The notes: generated from the sequence alone by a model not told the origin. A stretch of 64,000 nucleotides of DNA from CAVROT01 sp963722905 (GCA_963722905.1 CAVROT010000015.1:124001-188000), one strand, 5' to 3'; shown: positions 33,736 through 43,020, numbered from the stretch's first letter. A program made the numbers and translations.

Positions 33736-34407
33736 TCAGGCGCAGATCCCCGTCGTCGGAATGCCGGGATAGGGCGGCCGGACGACACCGGCCGCGCTGC
33801 GCAGCGCCAGTCCCGGAAACACCGGCGCGAGGATCGCGTGCAGCCGCGCGGTGCGGGTGCCGTCGGGGTCCAGAGCGCGGCAGCAGACGAACTCCTCGAC
33901 CAGCGCGCCCTGCTGCTCGAACCCGTAGTCCAGGAAGGCGCGCGCCTCGGCCGGATCGAAGAGGTAGGGATCGCCGCCCGGACGATGCTCGGCCGCCGCG
34001 CGCAGCGGGTGGTAGCCGGTCAGGCCGCGTCGCTGCCATTGCCACACATGGGTCAGCTCGTGCGCCAGCAGCATCGCCTGGTCCAGCGGCAGATCCCTGG
34101 GGTAGCCGTCCAGAAAATCGGGGCGCCACCAGTCGGTCGCGGTGAACATCCGATTGCCGAGGACGAAGGCGGCGGTCGACACGCGGACCGGCCCCGTCTC
34201 TTCGGGCCGGATGCGCTCGCGGCACGCGAGAGCGGGGCGGGGCGGGCGGACCTGCGTGATGCCGCCGATCAGCGCGCCGCGATGGACGCGCACCGCCGCG
34301 GCATTCAGGGCCGGCCCGTGCACCGTGTCTGCGAACGCGCGCTCGGCCGGCGTCAGGGGGCGCGCGCAGGCGGCGAGCAGCAGCAGGATGGCAAGCGGTC
34401 GGATCAT
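33736..34407 (-). CDS. putative zinc-protease-like lipoprotein (HExxH)
   Basis: Protein of 223 residues. A short hydrophobic start ends in the lipobox LAAC (Cys14), so it is probably lipid-anchored in the envelope. HELTHVWQW (116-124) carries a HExxH zincin motif in a typical helix, and about 45 residues later EQQGALVEE could supply a third ligand. The extended motif HELTHVWQWQ is known from uncharacterised proteins of Rhodobacterales and from toxin-delivery eCIS-associated (DUF4157) domains. Activity is untested. It converges on the SRAP gene; the start region lies next to the 25-bp repeats. Confidence 0.68.
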   Translation of the reverse strand: MIRPLAILLLLAACARPLTPAERAFADTVHGPALNAAAVRVHRGALIGGITQVRPPRPALACRERIRPEETGPVRVSTAAFVLGNRMFTATDWWRPDFLDGYPRDLPLDQAMLLAHELTHVWQWQRRGLTGYHPLRAAAEHRPGGDPYLFDPAEARAFLDYGFEQQGALVEEFVCCRALDPDGTRTARLHAILAPVFPGLALRSAAGVVRPPYPGIPTTGICA

Positions 34408-34920
34408 GCGGCACGGCCCCGGGGGCGGATCGGTAGCCAATCTCCGGCAACGGGTCGTCGCCGGCAAGCGTTCCCCATCGCGGCGGCGCACCGCCTCGGT
34501 GACAATGCCGTGTGCCGCGCCCTAAAGTTGCGGGGCCTGTCGCGCCACCGGCGCGCGGGGCCTGTCGCGCCACCGGCGCGCGGGGCCTGTCGCGCCACCG
34601 GCGCGCGGGGCCTGTTGTGCCACCGGCGCGCGGGGCCTGTTGTGCCACCGGCGCGCGGCGCACGTTGTGCCACCGGCGCGCGCTGAACGTTGCTCCTTTG
34701 GTTCATGGCGCCGATGACGCCGCCCGTGCACGCTGCCGGTCGTGCCGCAGGGGCGCGTTGCGGGGGCCGGGTGCCGGCCCCATGCCCGGCATCCGCACCT
34801 GCCACGCGCCGTCGGCCGCCTTGCCATGTCCCGTCAGTGCCCGCCTTGTCGGCAGGGCGATTCTGCGGGTGGCCCCGCCGCGACCCCTCGGCTAGAACGG
34901 CGCGGACCGAAGGGGGAACG
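34408..34920 (+). other. intergenic stretch dominated by a 25-bp minisatellite
   Basis: This 513-base gap separates the divergent lipoprotein and hisC genes. Its centre (34531-34690) is the tandem repeat listed separately. The flanks are G+C-rich without a believable frame. Open frames across the repeat on either strand are repeat-coded Arg/Ala/Thr strings. Promoters for both divergent genes must lie here but are not recognisable. Confidence 0.6.
34531..34690 (+). repeat. 25-bp tandem repeat, six copies and a partial seventh
   Basis: Unit starts fall at 34531, 34556, 34581, 34606, 34631, 34656 and 34681 (partial). The first ten bases are CGGGGCCTGT and each unit contains CGCGCC-ACC-GGCGCG or a TGTGCC variant, so most copies can fold as a small hairpin. 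The first three full copies are identical and the last ones diverge, as expected for expansion from one end. Confidence 0.92.
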
Positions 34921-36009
34921 ATGGACCACCATATCGAGCCGCGCGCCGGGATACTCGAGATCGCGCCCTATGTCGGCGGCGCTTCCGGGGCGGACGGCGT
35001 GGCCGACGTGGTCAAGCTCAGCTCGAACGAGAACCCGCTGGGCCCCCCCGAAAGCGCACGCGAGGCGCTGCGCCGCACCGCGCACCTGCTGCACCGCTAT
35101 CCGCCCGGCGACCACGGCGAGCTGCGCCGCGCCATCGCCGAGGCCTACAAGCTCGACCCGGACCGGATCGTCTGCGGTGCAGGCAGCGGCGAGCTGCTGG
35201 CGCTTCTGTCGCAGGCCTATACCGGTCCCGGGACCGAGGTGATCCATACCCAGCACGGGTTCTCGATGTATCGCACCTACGCGCTGACCACGGGCGCCAC
35301 CCCGGTCGAGGTGCCCGAGCACGAGCGCAAGGTCGACGTGGACGCGATCCTGGATGCGGTGTCGTTCCGCACGCGGCTGGTCTACCTCGCCAACCCGGCC
35401 AACCCCACCGGCACGATGTTGGGCGCCAACGAGGTCGGTCGCCTGGCGGCAGATCTGCCCGCGCACGTGCTGCTGGTGCTGGACGGGGCCTATGCCGAAT
35501 ATGTCGAAGGCTACGATGCCGGCGCGCGGCTGGTGGAAAAGCGCGAGAACGTGGTGATGACGCGCACCTTCTCGAAAATCTACGGATTGGGCGGGCTGCG
35601 TGTGGGCTGGGCCTACGGGCCGGCGCATGTGATCGACGTGCTGAACCGCGTGCGGGGGCCCTTCAACCTCGGGATCGCGCAGATCGATGCGGCGACTGCT
35701 GCGGTGCGCGACACCGAGTTCGTGGAACGCTCGCGCACCGAGAACGCCCGCATGCGGAGCTGGCTGGCCAAGGCGCTGGCCGAGCTTGGGGTGCCCTCCG
35801 ATACCTCGACGGCCAATTTCGTGCTGGCCCGGTTCGACAGCCCCGCAGAGGCCGACGCCTGCGAGGCCCGGCTGCGCGCCGACGGGCTGCTGGTGCGCAA
35901 GGTCGGCGGCTACGGGCTGCCGCATTGCCTGCGGATAACCGTGGGCGACGAGGCGTCGTGCCGGCGCGTCGTGCATTGCATCTCGGGGCTGAAGGGCGGA
36001 CCGGGGTGA
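34921..36009 (+). CDS. hisC: histidinol-phosphate aminotransferase
   Basis: Class I/II PLP aminotransferase of 362 residues. HisC converts imidazole acetol phosphate to histidinol phosphate, and homologues also transaminate aromatic keto acids. Signatures are LSSNENPLGPP, AGSGELL, the NPANPTG loop, DGAYAEY with the PLP-binding Asp, the Schiff-base Lys in RTFSKIYGL and the final RITVG segment. GGGGG lies upstream of the ATG. The GTGA overlap with prephenate dehydrogenase suggests a role in tyrosine and phenylalanine synthesis too, as in other Alphaproteobacteria. Confidence 0.93.
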   Translation: MDHHIEPRAGILEIAPYVGGASGADGVADVVKLSSNENPLGPPESAREALRRTAHLLHRYPPGDHGELRRAIAEAYKLDPDRIVCGAGSGELLALLSQAYTGPGTEVIHTQHGFSMYRTYALTTGATPVEVPEHERKVDVDAILDAVSFRTRLVYLANPANPTGTMLGANEVGRLAADLPAHVLLVLDGAYAEYVEGYDAGARLVEKRENVVMTRTFSKIYGLGGLRVGWAYGPAHVIDVLNRVRGPFNLGIAQIDAATAAVRDTEFVERSRTENARMRSWLAKALAELGVPSDTSTANFVLARFDSPAEADACEARLRADGLLVRKVGGYGLPHCLRITVGDEASCRRVVHCISGLKGGPG

Positions 36010-37031
36010 CGGAGACGACCGCATCAACCCCGGCGGACCGCTTGCGGGACGCCGCGAAAACGCCCCGGATCGACGCCGTTGCCGGGCCCCGCCGAACGGC
36101 CGAGGCACCTGCCGCGGCCGATCCCATCTACGGGCGGGTGGCGCTGATCGGCCTTGGGCTGATCGCGGGCTCCATGGGTCTTGCCATGGCGCGCGGCGGC
36201 CTCGCCGGTGAGGTCGTGGGCACCGCGCGCACCGCCGCCACGCGCGACCGGGCCGCGGTCCGGGGCCTCTGCGACCGCGTCGTCGCCACCGCCGCCGACG
36301 CGGTGGCGGGCGCCGACCTGGTCGTGCTGGCGGTACCCGTCGGCGTCATGGGGGCCGTCGCGGCCGAGATCGCGCCGCACCTTAAACCCGGCGCCACCGT
36401 GACCGACGTGGGCTCAGTGAAGGCCGCCGTCATCGCGGACGTAGCGCCCCACATTCCCGCCGGCGTCCATTTCGTCCCCGGGCATCCGCTGGCGGGAACC
36501 GAGCATTCCGGCCCCGACGCGGGCTTCGCCACCCTCTTCGATCATCGCTGGTGCCTGCTGATCGAGGACGCGGGCACCGACCGGGACGCCGCCGACCGCC
36601 TGCGCCGGCTGTGGGAGGCGATGGGGTCGCAGGTCGCGATCATGGACGCCGACCACCATGACCTTGTGCTGGCTGTGACCAGCCATGCGCCGCATCTCAT
36701 CGCCTATACCATGGTGGGCGTGGCCGACGATCTGGGCCGCGTCACCGACAGCGAGGTCATCCGCTATTCCGCCGCGGGGTTTCGCGACTTCACCCGCATC
36801 GCGGCCAGCGACCCGACGATGTGGCGCGACGTGTTCCTGCATAACCGCGCCGCCACGCTGGAAATCCTCGGCCGATTCACCGAGGAGCTGTTCGCGCTTC
36901 AGCGGGCCATCCGCACCGGCGACGGCGACCACCTGCACGACTACTTCACCCGGACGCGGGCCATCCGGCGCGGCATCATCGAGGCGGGGCAGGACACCGG
37001 CGCGCCTGACTTCGGCCGGGGCGGCCGGTGA
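36006..37031 (+). CDS. tyrC: prephenate/arogenate dehydrogenase
   Basis: NAD(P)-dependent enzyme of 341 residues for the tyrosine branch. A disordered leader of about 40 residues precedes the Rossmann motif GLGLIAGSMG. Further family motifs are TDVGSVKAAV, the active-site region HPLAGTEHSGPD and the helical C-terminal segments TSHAPHLIAYTMVG and FRDFTRIA, with Arg for substrate binding. It begins with GTG inside the hisC stop (GTGA), so the pair is coupled. Preference for prephenate or arogenate cannot be read from sequence, and the symbol tyrC is by usage for this gene order. Confidence 0.9.
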   Translation: MTETTASTPADRLRDAAKTPRIDAVAGPRRTAEAPAAADPIYGRVALIGLGLIAGSMGLAMARGGLAGEVVGTARTAATRDRAAVRGLCDRVVATAADAVAGADLVVLAVPVGVMGAVAAEIAPHLKPGATVTDVGSVKAAVIADVAPHIPAGVHFVPGHPLAGTEHSGPDAGFATLFDHRWCLLIEDAGTDRDAADRLRRLWEAMGSQVAIMDADHHDLVLAVTSHAPHLIAYTMVGVADDLGRVTDSEVIRYSAAGFRDFTRIAASDPTMWRDVFLHNRAATLEILGRFTEELFALQRAIRTGDGDHLHDYFTRTRAIRRGIIEAGQDTGAPDFGRGGR

Positions 37032-37936
37032 GGCCGGTGGCCGGGGTCGTGGCTGTCGTCGCCGTCGCGCTGGCGTCACTGGCGCCGGTCGCCCTTCGGG
37101 CCGAGGCGCCGATCGTCTCGCCGCGCCCCGAGGTCCGAAGCGTCGGCGCCGTGGCCTCCGCGCCGGCCCCAGCCGTGCCCCGCCTGCCCGACGTTGCAGG
37201 ACAGGCCGGCCTCCTGCGCGCCCCGGCGGCGGCAGGGGAAGCGGCGCGGACGGCCAGCGTCGCCGGGCTTTTCGCCACGGTGCCGTCGCCGGCCGTTGCG
37301 GGCGTGGCGCGTTCGCTGCGGCCCCGGACACGGCCGGCTGTCGTGGCCCGTCCCGACACACGGCGTGTCGCCCGGACCGTCGCGCTGTCGCAGGGGCGCA
37401 AGGTGCTGCGCCGCGGTGCCCTGTGCGGCGACCCCGACATCCAGGGCGCCGAGATCGCCGCCATCGCAGGCCGGCTGCGTGGCTGCGGGGTCGAGGCGCC
37501 GGTGCGCGTGGCCGCGGTGGCGGGTGTGCCGCTCAGCCAGGCCGCGACGATGGACTGCACTACCGCCAAGGCCCTCAAGGGCTGGGTCGAGCGGGGCGTC
37601 GTGCCGGCCGTCGGGCGGATGGGCGGCGGCGTGGCCGGCCTGCGGGTGGTTGCCCATTACGCCTGCCGGCCGCGCAACAACCAGCGCGGGGCCAAGCTGT
37701 CCGAGCACGCCAGGGGCCGCGCGGTGGACGTGGCCGCGATCACCCTGGTGAACGGATCCGAGATTTCTGTGCTCAAGGGCTGGCGGGACCGGCGTCAGGG
37801 TCCGGTCCTGCGGCGGATGCACGCGGCGGCCTGCGGCCCCTTCGGGACGGTGCTGGGACCGGACGCCAACCGCTACCATGCGGACCATTTCCACTTCGAC
37901 ACCGCGCGCTACCGGTCGGGCGCCTACTGCCGCTGA
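37028..37936 (+). CDS. extensin family (extensin-like C-terminal) periplasmic protein
   Basis: Protein of 302 residues that starts with GTG overlapping the tyrC stop. A signal-like hydrophobic start (VAGVVAVVAVALASLAPVAL) is followed by an Ala/Pro linker to residue 120. The C-terminal 170 residues match the extensin-like domain: LCGDPDIQG, CGVEAPVRVAAVAGV, MDCTTAKALKGWV, HYACRPRNN, SEHARGRAVDVAA and HADHFHFD. The His and Asp pattern is like peptidase M15/VanY, so a metal-dependent peptidoglycan role is plausible. Substrate unproven. Four Cys suggest disulfides. Confidence 0.85.
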   Translation: MRPVAGVVAVVAVALASLAPVALRAEAPIVSPRPEVRSVGAVASAPAPAVPRLPDVAGQAGLLRAPAAAGEAARTASVAGLFATVPSPAVAGVARSLRPRTRPAVVARPDTRRVARTVALSQGRKVLRRGALCGDPDIQGAEIAAIAGRLRGCGVEAPVRVAAVAGVPLSQAATMDCTTAKALKGWVERGVVPAVGRMGGGVAGLRVVAHYACRPRNNQRGAKLSEHARGRAVDVAAITLVNGSEISVLKGWRDRRQGPVLRRMHAAACGPFGTVLGPDANRYHADHFHFDTARYRSGAYCR

Positions 37937-37960
37937 AGCCGCACCGCGCCGGCCGTTCCG

Positions 37961-39854
37961 TCAGCCTCTTGGATAGCCCAGAGCGCCCATGGCGGCGCGG
38001 ACCTCGTCCAGTATGGCGGGATCGTCTATGGTGGCCGGCGGCGGCACGTCCTCGCCGTCGGCGATGGCCGCCATCGTCGCGCGCAGGGTCTTGCCCGACC
38101 GCGTCTTCGGCAGCCGTTCAACCACCGCGACCAGCCGGAACGCCGCCACTGCGCCGATGCGATCGCGCATCATCGCCACGCAGTCCGCGGCGATGTCCGC
38201 GGCCGGACGGTCGCACCCGCGGTTGAGGCAGACCAGCCCCATCGGCACGTGCCCCTTCACCTCGTCCGCCACGCCGATCACGGCGCATTCGGCGACGTCG
38301 GGGTGGTCGGACAGAACCTCTTCCATCGCGCCGGTGCTCAGGCGGTGGCCCGCGACGTTGATGACGTCGTCGGTGCGCGCCATGATCCAGAGGTTTCCGT
38401 CCGCATCCAGCGCCCCGGCGTCGCCCGTCTCGTACCAGCCGGGGAAGGTCGAGAGATAGCTGCGACGGAACCGGTCGTCGGCCTCCCAGAGCGTCGGCAG
38501 GCATCCGGGCGGCAGCGGCAGTCGGATCGCGACGGCGCCCAGCGTTCCGGGCGGGCAGGTCGCCCCGCCCTCGTCCAGGGCCTGCACGTCGTAGCCGGGC
38601 ATGGGCCGGCCCGGGCTGCCGACGGGGACGTCCAGCCGTTCGATCCCGGCCGGGTTCGCGGCGATGGGCCAGCCCGTCTCGGTCTGCCACCAGTGGTCGA
38701 TCACCGGCACCTTCAGGTGCCGCGCGGCCCAGTTGACGGTGTCGGGATCGGCCCGTTCGCCGGCGAGGTAGAGCGTCCGGAGGCTGGAGAGGTCGTAGTC
38801 GCCCACCAGTGCGCCGGCCGGGTCCTCGCGCTTGATCGCGCGGATGGCCGTGGGCGCGGTGAAGAACGAGGTGACGCCGTGGTCGCGGATGACGCGCCAG
38901 TAGGTGCCGGCGTCGGGCATGCCCACCGGCTTGCCTTCGAAGAGCACGGAGGTGTTCCCGTGGATCAGCGGCGCGTAGCAGATGTAGCTGTGCCCGACGA
39001 CCCAGCCGACGTCCGAGGCGGCCCAGAACACCTGCCCCGGATCGACGCCGTAGACCGCCTTCATCGTCCAGTTGAGCGCGACCAGATGGCCGGCGGTAGG
39101 CCGCACCACGCCCTTGGGCGCGCCCGTCGTGCCCGAGGTGTGGAGGATGTAGGCCGGATGGTCGCCCGGCACCGGCACGCAGCCGGACGGGGCGACGCCG
39201 CGCTGCACGTCGTGCCAGTCGTGGTCGCGCCCCGCCGTCAGGCCGGCGCGGCACTGGTCGCGTTGGTAGACGATGACGGTCGCGGGAGGCACGGCGGCGA
39301 GGTCCAGCGCCGCGTTCACCAGCGGCATGTAGGGGATGACGCGCCCCGGCTCGATCCCGCAGGAGGCGGCGACGATGGCCACGGGCCGCACGTGGTCGAT
39401 CCGCTTGGCCAGCTCGGACGCGGCGAACCCGCCGAAGACGACGCAGTGGACGGCGCCGATCCGCGCGCAGGCCAGCATCGCGACGACCGCCTGCGGGATC
39501 ATCGGCATGTAGATGACCACCCGGTCGCCCGATCCGACGCCCTGCGCCGCCAGCGCACCCGCCAGCCGCGCGCAGGCGTCCTGCAGTTCGCCGTAGGTCA
39601 TTCGGGCGACGGTGCCGGTGGCGGCGCTGTCGTGGATCAGCGCGACCCGGTCGCCGTGGCCCGCAGCGACGTGCCGGTCCACCGCGTTGTGGCAGGTGTT
39701 GACCAGGCGCATCGGCGAACCAGCGCGGATCGTCGTTGGGCCCCTGCTGCGCGCAAGAGGGCGGACGCTCCCATTCGATGGCCGCGGCCTGCGCCATCCA
39801 CCATCCGTCGGGATCGGCGCGCCAGGCGTCGTAGGTTTCATCGTATCTCGACAT
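37961..39854 (-). pseudogene. prpE: propionyl-CoA synthetase PrpE, broken by one extra base
   Basis: Acyl-adenylate enzyme that activates propionate. The N-terminal 50 residues (MSRYDETYDAWRADP to NDDPRWFADA) are read in one frame from 39854. The rest, from VNTCHNAVDRH to the stop, is in another frame. Dropping one base near 39707-39711 restores FADALVNTC and a 630-residue protein of normal PrpE length. Motifs in the large part: YTSGTTG-equivalent HTSGTTGAPKGVV, PTAGHLV, WWQTETGWPI, YETGDAG and the acetylation-site-like PKTRSGK. Either a true frameshift or a consensus error. A protein starting at MRLVNTC would lack the N-terminal segment. Confidence 0.85.
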
Positions 39855-40038
39855 CGGCGCCCCCAGCGGTCAGGTCCGGCAGGTATCCACGTCCGCGCGG
39901 CGCGGATCAAGCCGACGGCATGGGTCGGAACCGACGCCCATGTCGAAAAGGAACGACCGCCGGCCGGCTGGGCGTGCCACCGTGATCCGACGGGCCATGG
40001 CATTCCGCCCCGCCCGCCTCAGCAAAGGTCACGTTGCC

Positions 40039-40155
40039 ATGGGCGACAAGAATCCGAAGAAGAAGATGAAGGCGGCCAAGCCGCATCCGAAGGCCGCGCC
40101 GGTCGAGACCGTGATGGACATCAAACGGCCAAAGGCGACGGCCGGCAAGAAGTAG
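40039..40155 (+). CDS. 38-residue lysine-rich small protein
   Basis: ATG 40039 follows AAAGG at about 10 bases. The peptide starts MGDKNPKKKMKAAKPHPK and ends PKATAGKK, with a very basic, disordered composition and no membrane segment. Lys codons (AAG/AAA) are frequent, unlike the Arg-rich nonsense of spurious frames in this genome, so I think it is real. Similar very short Lys-rich peptides are annotated in other Rhodobacterales. It lies between divergent prpE and convergent maeB. Function unknown; nucleic-acid binding would be a guess. Confidence 0.55.
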   Translation: MGDKNPKKKMKAAKPHPKAAPVETVMDIKRPKATAGKK

Positions 40156-40204
40156 GCCCGAAGGCCCCGCGGCAACATTGGCAGGCGGTCGCGGGTCCGA
40201 CGGC

Positions 40205-40279
40205 GCGGGATTGCACCACGCGGGGCCGGGGCGGCGGTCGGCCGCAGGTGTCGACCGTGGTGCAACCGCGGAATCCCGC
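40205..40279 (+). repeat. bulged inverted repeat beside a partial copy of the maeB 3' end
   Basis: TTGCACCACG (40211-40220) pairs with CGTGGTGCAA (40256-40265), and GCGGGA (40205-40210) with TCCCGC (40274-40279) after an 8-base bulge. The loop carries a sequence close to the last codons of maeB: about 34 bases from near 40226 to 40256 resemble 40286-40316 with about seven differences. Confidence 0.7.
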
Positions 40280-40298
40280 CCTGCGGCCGGGGCAGCGG

Positions 40299-42578
40299 TC
40301 AACCATAGGTATCGACCGGCGTACCGGCGAGCGCGCTCATGTTCAGCAGGCCCCGCGCGGTGATCGAGGCGGTGACGATGTGCGCGCGGTTGCCCATCCC
40401 CATCAGGACCGGCCCGACCTCGAGGCCCGCCGCCTTTATCTTGAGGATGTTGCGCACGCCCGATGCGGCGTCGGTGTTGGCGAAGACCAGCGTGTTCGCC
40501 GCCCCCTCCAGCCGCGAATGGGGGAAGATCCGTTCGCGCAGGCCCGCATCCAGCGCCGAATCGGCGTGCATCTCGCCCTCGTAGACGAAGTCGCGCGGTT
40601 CGGCGTCGAGGATGTCCAGCGCGGCCCGCATCCTGACGCCGGTATCGCAGTCGTAGTTGCCGAACTGCGAGTGCGAGCAGAGTGCGATCTTCGGCTCCAG
40701 CCCGAACCGGCGGACGTGGCGGGCGGCGCCGACCACCGTGTCGGCGATCTGCTGGGGCGTCGGCGACGGGTTGACGTGGGTGTCGGCGATGAAGAGGGGG
40801 CCGTCCTCGAGGATCATCAGCGACAGCGCGGCGATGGGATGCAGCCGTTCGGTGCCCAGCACCTGCTGGATATAGTTGAGGTGCCACAGATACTGCCCGA
40901 ATGTTCCGCAGATGAGCGATTCGGCCTCCTCGCGGTAGACCATGACGGCGCCGATGGCGGTGGTGTTGGTCCGCATGATCGCGCGGGCGAGGTCGGGCGT
41001 CACGCCCCGGCGCTGCATGATCTGGTGGTAGGTGGTCCAGTAGTCGCGGTAGCGCGGGTCGTCCTCGGGGTCCACGATCTCGAAGTCGGTGCGGGGCCGG
41101 ATGGCGAGGCCGGCGCGTTCGGCGCGCACGGCGATGACCTCGGGTCGGCCGATCAGGATCGGCTTGTCGGTCGTCTCTTCCAGCATGGCGTTGGCGGCGC
41201 GCAGGACCCGTTCGTCCTCGCCCTCGGCGAAGACGATGCGGCGGCTGGCGGTGGCGGCCGCCTGGAATACCGGCCGCATGATGAGGGCGGACTTGAAGAC
41301 CGATCCGTCCAGCCCGGTCTTGTAGGCGTCCAGATCCGCGATGGGGCGCAGGGCCACGCCCGTCTCCATCGCGGCGCGGGCGACGGCGCTGGCCACCACG
41401 CCCATCAGGCGCGGATCGAAGGGTTTTGGGATCAGGTAGTCGGGGCCGAAGGTCATCTGTTCGCCTTGGTAGGCGGCGGCCGCCTCGGCGCTGGTGGTGG
41501 CGCGCGCGAGGGCCGCGATCCCCTCGATGCAGGCGATCTTCATGGCGTCGTTGATCTCGGTCGCGCCGACGTCCAGCGCGCCGCGGAAGATGAAGGGAAA
41601 GCACAGGACGTTGTTGACCTGGTTGGGAAAGTCCGACCGCCCGGTGGCGATCAGCGCGCCGGGCGCCACCGCCCGCGCCGCGTCGGGATCGATCTCGGGC
41701 GAGGGGTTGGCGAGGGCGAAGATGATCGGGTCGGCGGCCATGCGCGACACCATCTCGGGCGTCAGAACGCCGGGGCCGCTCAGCCCCAGGAACAGGTCGG
41801 CCCCGTCGATCACGTCGCCGAGTTTCCGCGGGCCGCCCGGCTGCGCATAGGCGGCCTTCTGCGGGGACATGTCGGCCTCGCGCCCCTCGTGGACCAGCCC
41901 CACGATGTCGCACAGCCAGATGTTCTCGCGTCGGACGCCCAGTTTGACCAGCATGTCGAGGCAGGCGATCCCCGCCGCTCCGCCGCCGGTGCTGACGACG
42001 CGGATGTCCTCGAACCGCTTGCCCGCGACGCGCAGGGCGTTCGTGGCGGCCGCACCCACCACGATGGCGGTGCCATGCTGGTCGTCGTGAAAGACGGGGA
42101 TGTTCATCCGCTCGCGACAGAGCCGTTCGACCACGAAGCAATCGGGCGCCTTGATGTCCTCGAGGTTGATGGCGCCGAACGTGGGCTCCAGCGCGCAAAC
42201 GATGTCGGCCAGACGCTCGGGATCGGCCTCGTTCAGCTCGATGTCGAAGCAGTCGATGTTGGCGAACTTCTTGAAGAGGACGGCCTTGCCCTCCATCACC
42301 GGCTTGGAGGCGAGCGCGCCGATGTTGCCCAGACCGAGCACGGCCGTGCCATTGGTCACGACCGCGACGAGGTTGCCGCGCGCGGTGTAGTCGCGGGCGG
42401 TGTCGGGATCGCGCCGTATCTCCAGACAGGCCTCGGCGACGCCGGGAGAGTATGCACGGGCCAGGTCGCGGCCGTTGGCCAGCGGCTTGGTCGCGCGGAC
42501 CTCGAGCTTGCCGGGTTTTGGGTAGCGGTGGTAGGCCAGCGCCTCTTGCCGCAATATCTCGGCCCTGTCGCTGCTCAT
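40299..42578 (-). CDS. maeB: NADP-dependent malic enzyme, MaeB type with phosphotransacetylase-like domain
   Basis: Oxidatively decarboxylates malate to pyruvate and makes NADPH. The protein has 759 residues in three domains. The N-terminal malic domain has YSPGVAEAC, VTNGTAVLGLGNIG and the metal-binding NLEDI. The NAD(P)-binding domain holds GGGAAGIACLDML and FALANPSPEIDP. The C-terminal 320 residues resemble phosphotransacetylase (VFAEGEDERVLRAA, then FGQYLWHLNYIQQVLG and LVFANTDAAS) and are regulatory in known MaeB, binding acetyl-CoA. The length is normal. It converges on the small Lys-rich gene. Confidence 0.95.
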   Translation of the reverse strand: MSSDRAEILRQEALAYHRYPKPGKLEVRATKPLANGRDLARAYSPGVAEACLEIRRDPDTARDYTARGNLVAVVTNGTAVLGLGNIGALASKPVMEGKAVLFKKFANIDCFDIELNEADPERLADIVCALEPTFGAINLEDIKAPDCFVVERLCRERMNIPVFHDDQHGTAIVVGAAATNALRVAGKRFEDIRVVSTGGGAAGIACLDMLVKLGVRRENIWLCDIVGLVHEGREADMSPQKAAYAQPGGPRKLGDVIDGADLFLGLSGPGVLTPEMVSRMAADPIIFALANPSPEIDPDAARAVAPGALIATGRSDFPNQVNNVLCFPFIFRGALDVGATEINDAMKIACIEGIAALARATTSAEAAAAYQGEQMTFGPDYLIPKPFDPRLMGVVASAVARAAMETGVALRPIADLDAYKTGLDGSVFKSALIMRPVFQAAATASRRIVFAEGEDERVLRAANAMLEETTDKPILIGRPEVIAVRAERAGLAIRPRTDFEIVDPEDDPRYRDYWTTYHQIMQRRGVTPDLARAIMRTNTTAIGAVMVYREEAESLICGTFGQYLWHLNYIQQVLGTERLHPIAALSLMILEDGPLFIADTHVNPSPTPQQIADTVVGAARHVRRFGLEPKIALCSHSQFGNYDCDTGVRMRAALDILDAEPRDFVYEGEMHADSALDAGLRERIFPHSRLEGAANTLVFANTDAASGVRNILKIKAAGLEVGPVLMGMGNRAHIVTASITARGLLNMSALAGTPVDTYG

Positions 42579-42721
42579 CGCGGTCGCTCCCCGGGGTTTT
42601 CCGCCGGGGATACGCGATCGGCCGCAGCGGGGGAAGCTGCGTCAGTCGGTGTTGATGTGCGTCGCCGCAAATCGCCCTGCGATGACGATAGGGTTCCGCG
42701 GCCGCCCGTGGCGCTCGCCGA

Positions 42722-42946
42722 TCAGGCGCCGCGCCCTGTTTTCGCCTGCAACGCGTCGATCCGAAGCGATGCATCCGCCTTGGAAAGGTCGGGATCGAAT
42801 TCCTCGCCGGCCTCCTCGCTCAGCGTCTTCAGGTAGGACGCCTGGGCGCCGGTCATCGGCTCGTCGCCGGTGACCCACTGGTCCACCGGCTTGTCCGCGT
42901 TTCCGGGGGCATCCTGCTTGGGCGTCTCGGTGATGTCGTCTGTCAT
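42722..42946 (-). CDS. DUF3072 domain-containing protein, copy 1
   Basis: Acidic protein of 74 residues. A disordered leader is followed by the DUF3072 block PMTGAQASYLKTLSEEAGEEF, then a helix with ADASLRIDALQ. This has the look of a small SAP-like or helix-turn-helix-like domain that ends many such proteins. GAAGGAG precedes the start on the reverse strand. The next gene upstream is a related 74-residue protein, so the two look like tandem duplicates. The family is unassigned in function; stress-related roles are sometimes assumed without proof. Confidence 0.8.
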   Translation of the reverse strand: MTDDITETPKQDAPGNADKPVDQWVTGDEPMTGAQASYLKTLSEEAGEEFDPDLSKADASLRIDALQAKTGRGA

Positions 42947-43020
42947 GTCGAAGCTCCTTCGTTCGCCCAATGTTCCACGCCCGATCCGGTTCCGGCGACC
43001 GTCCGTCGCCGGTGCCGATC

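Noticed and set aside
34531..34690. A CRISPR array
   Set aside because: The 25-bp units follow directly one after another with no variable spacers, and no cas gene is nearby.
38249..42836. Long + strand frames opposite prpE and maeB
   Set aside because: They mirror the codons of the real genes, are rich in His, Arg, Gly and Asp, and show no domain or ribosome site.
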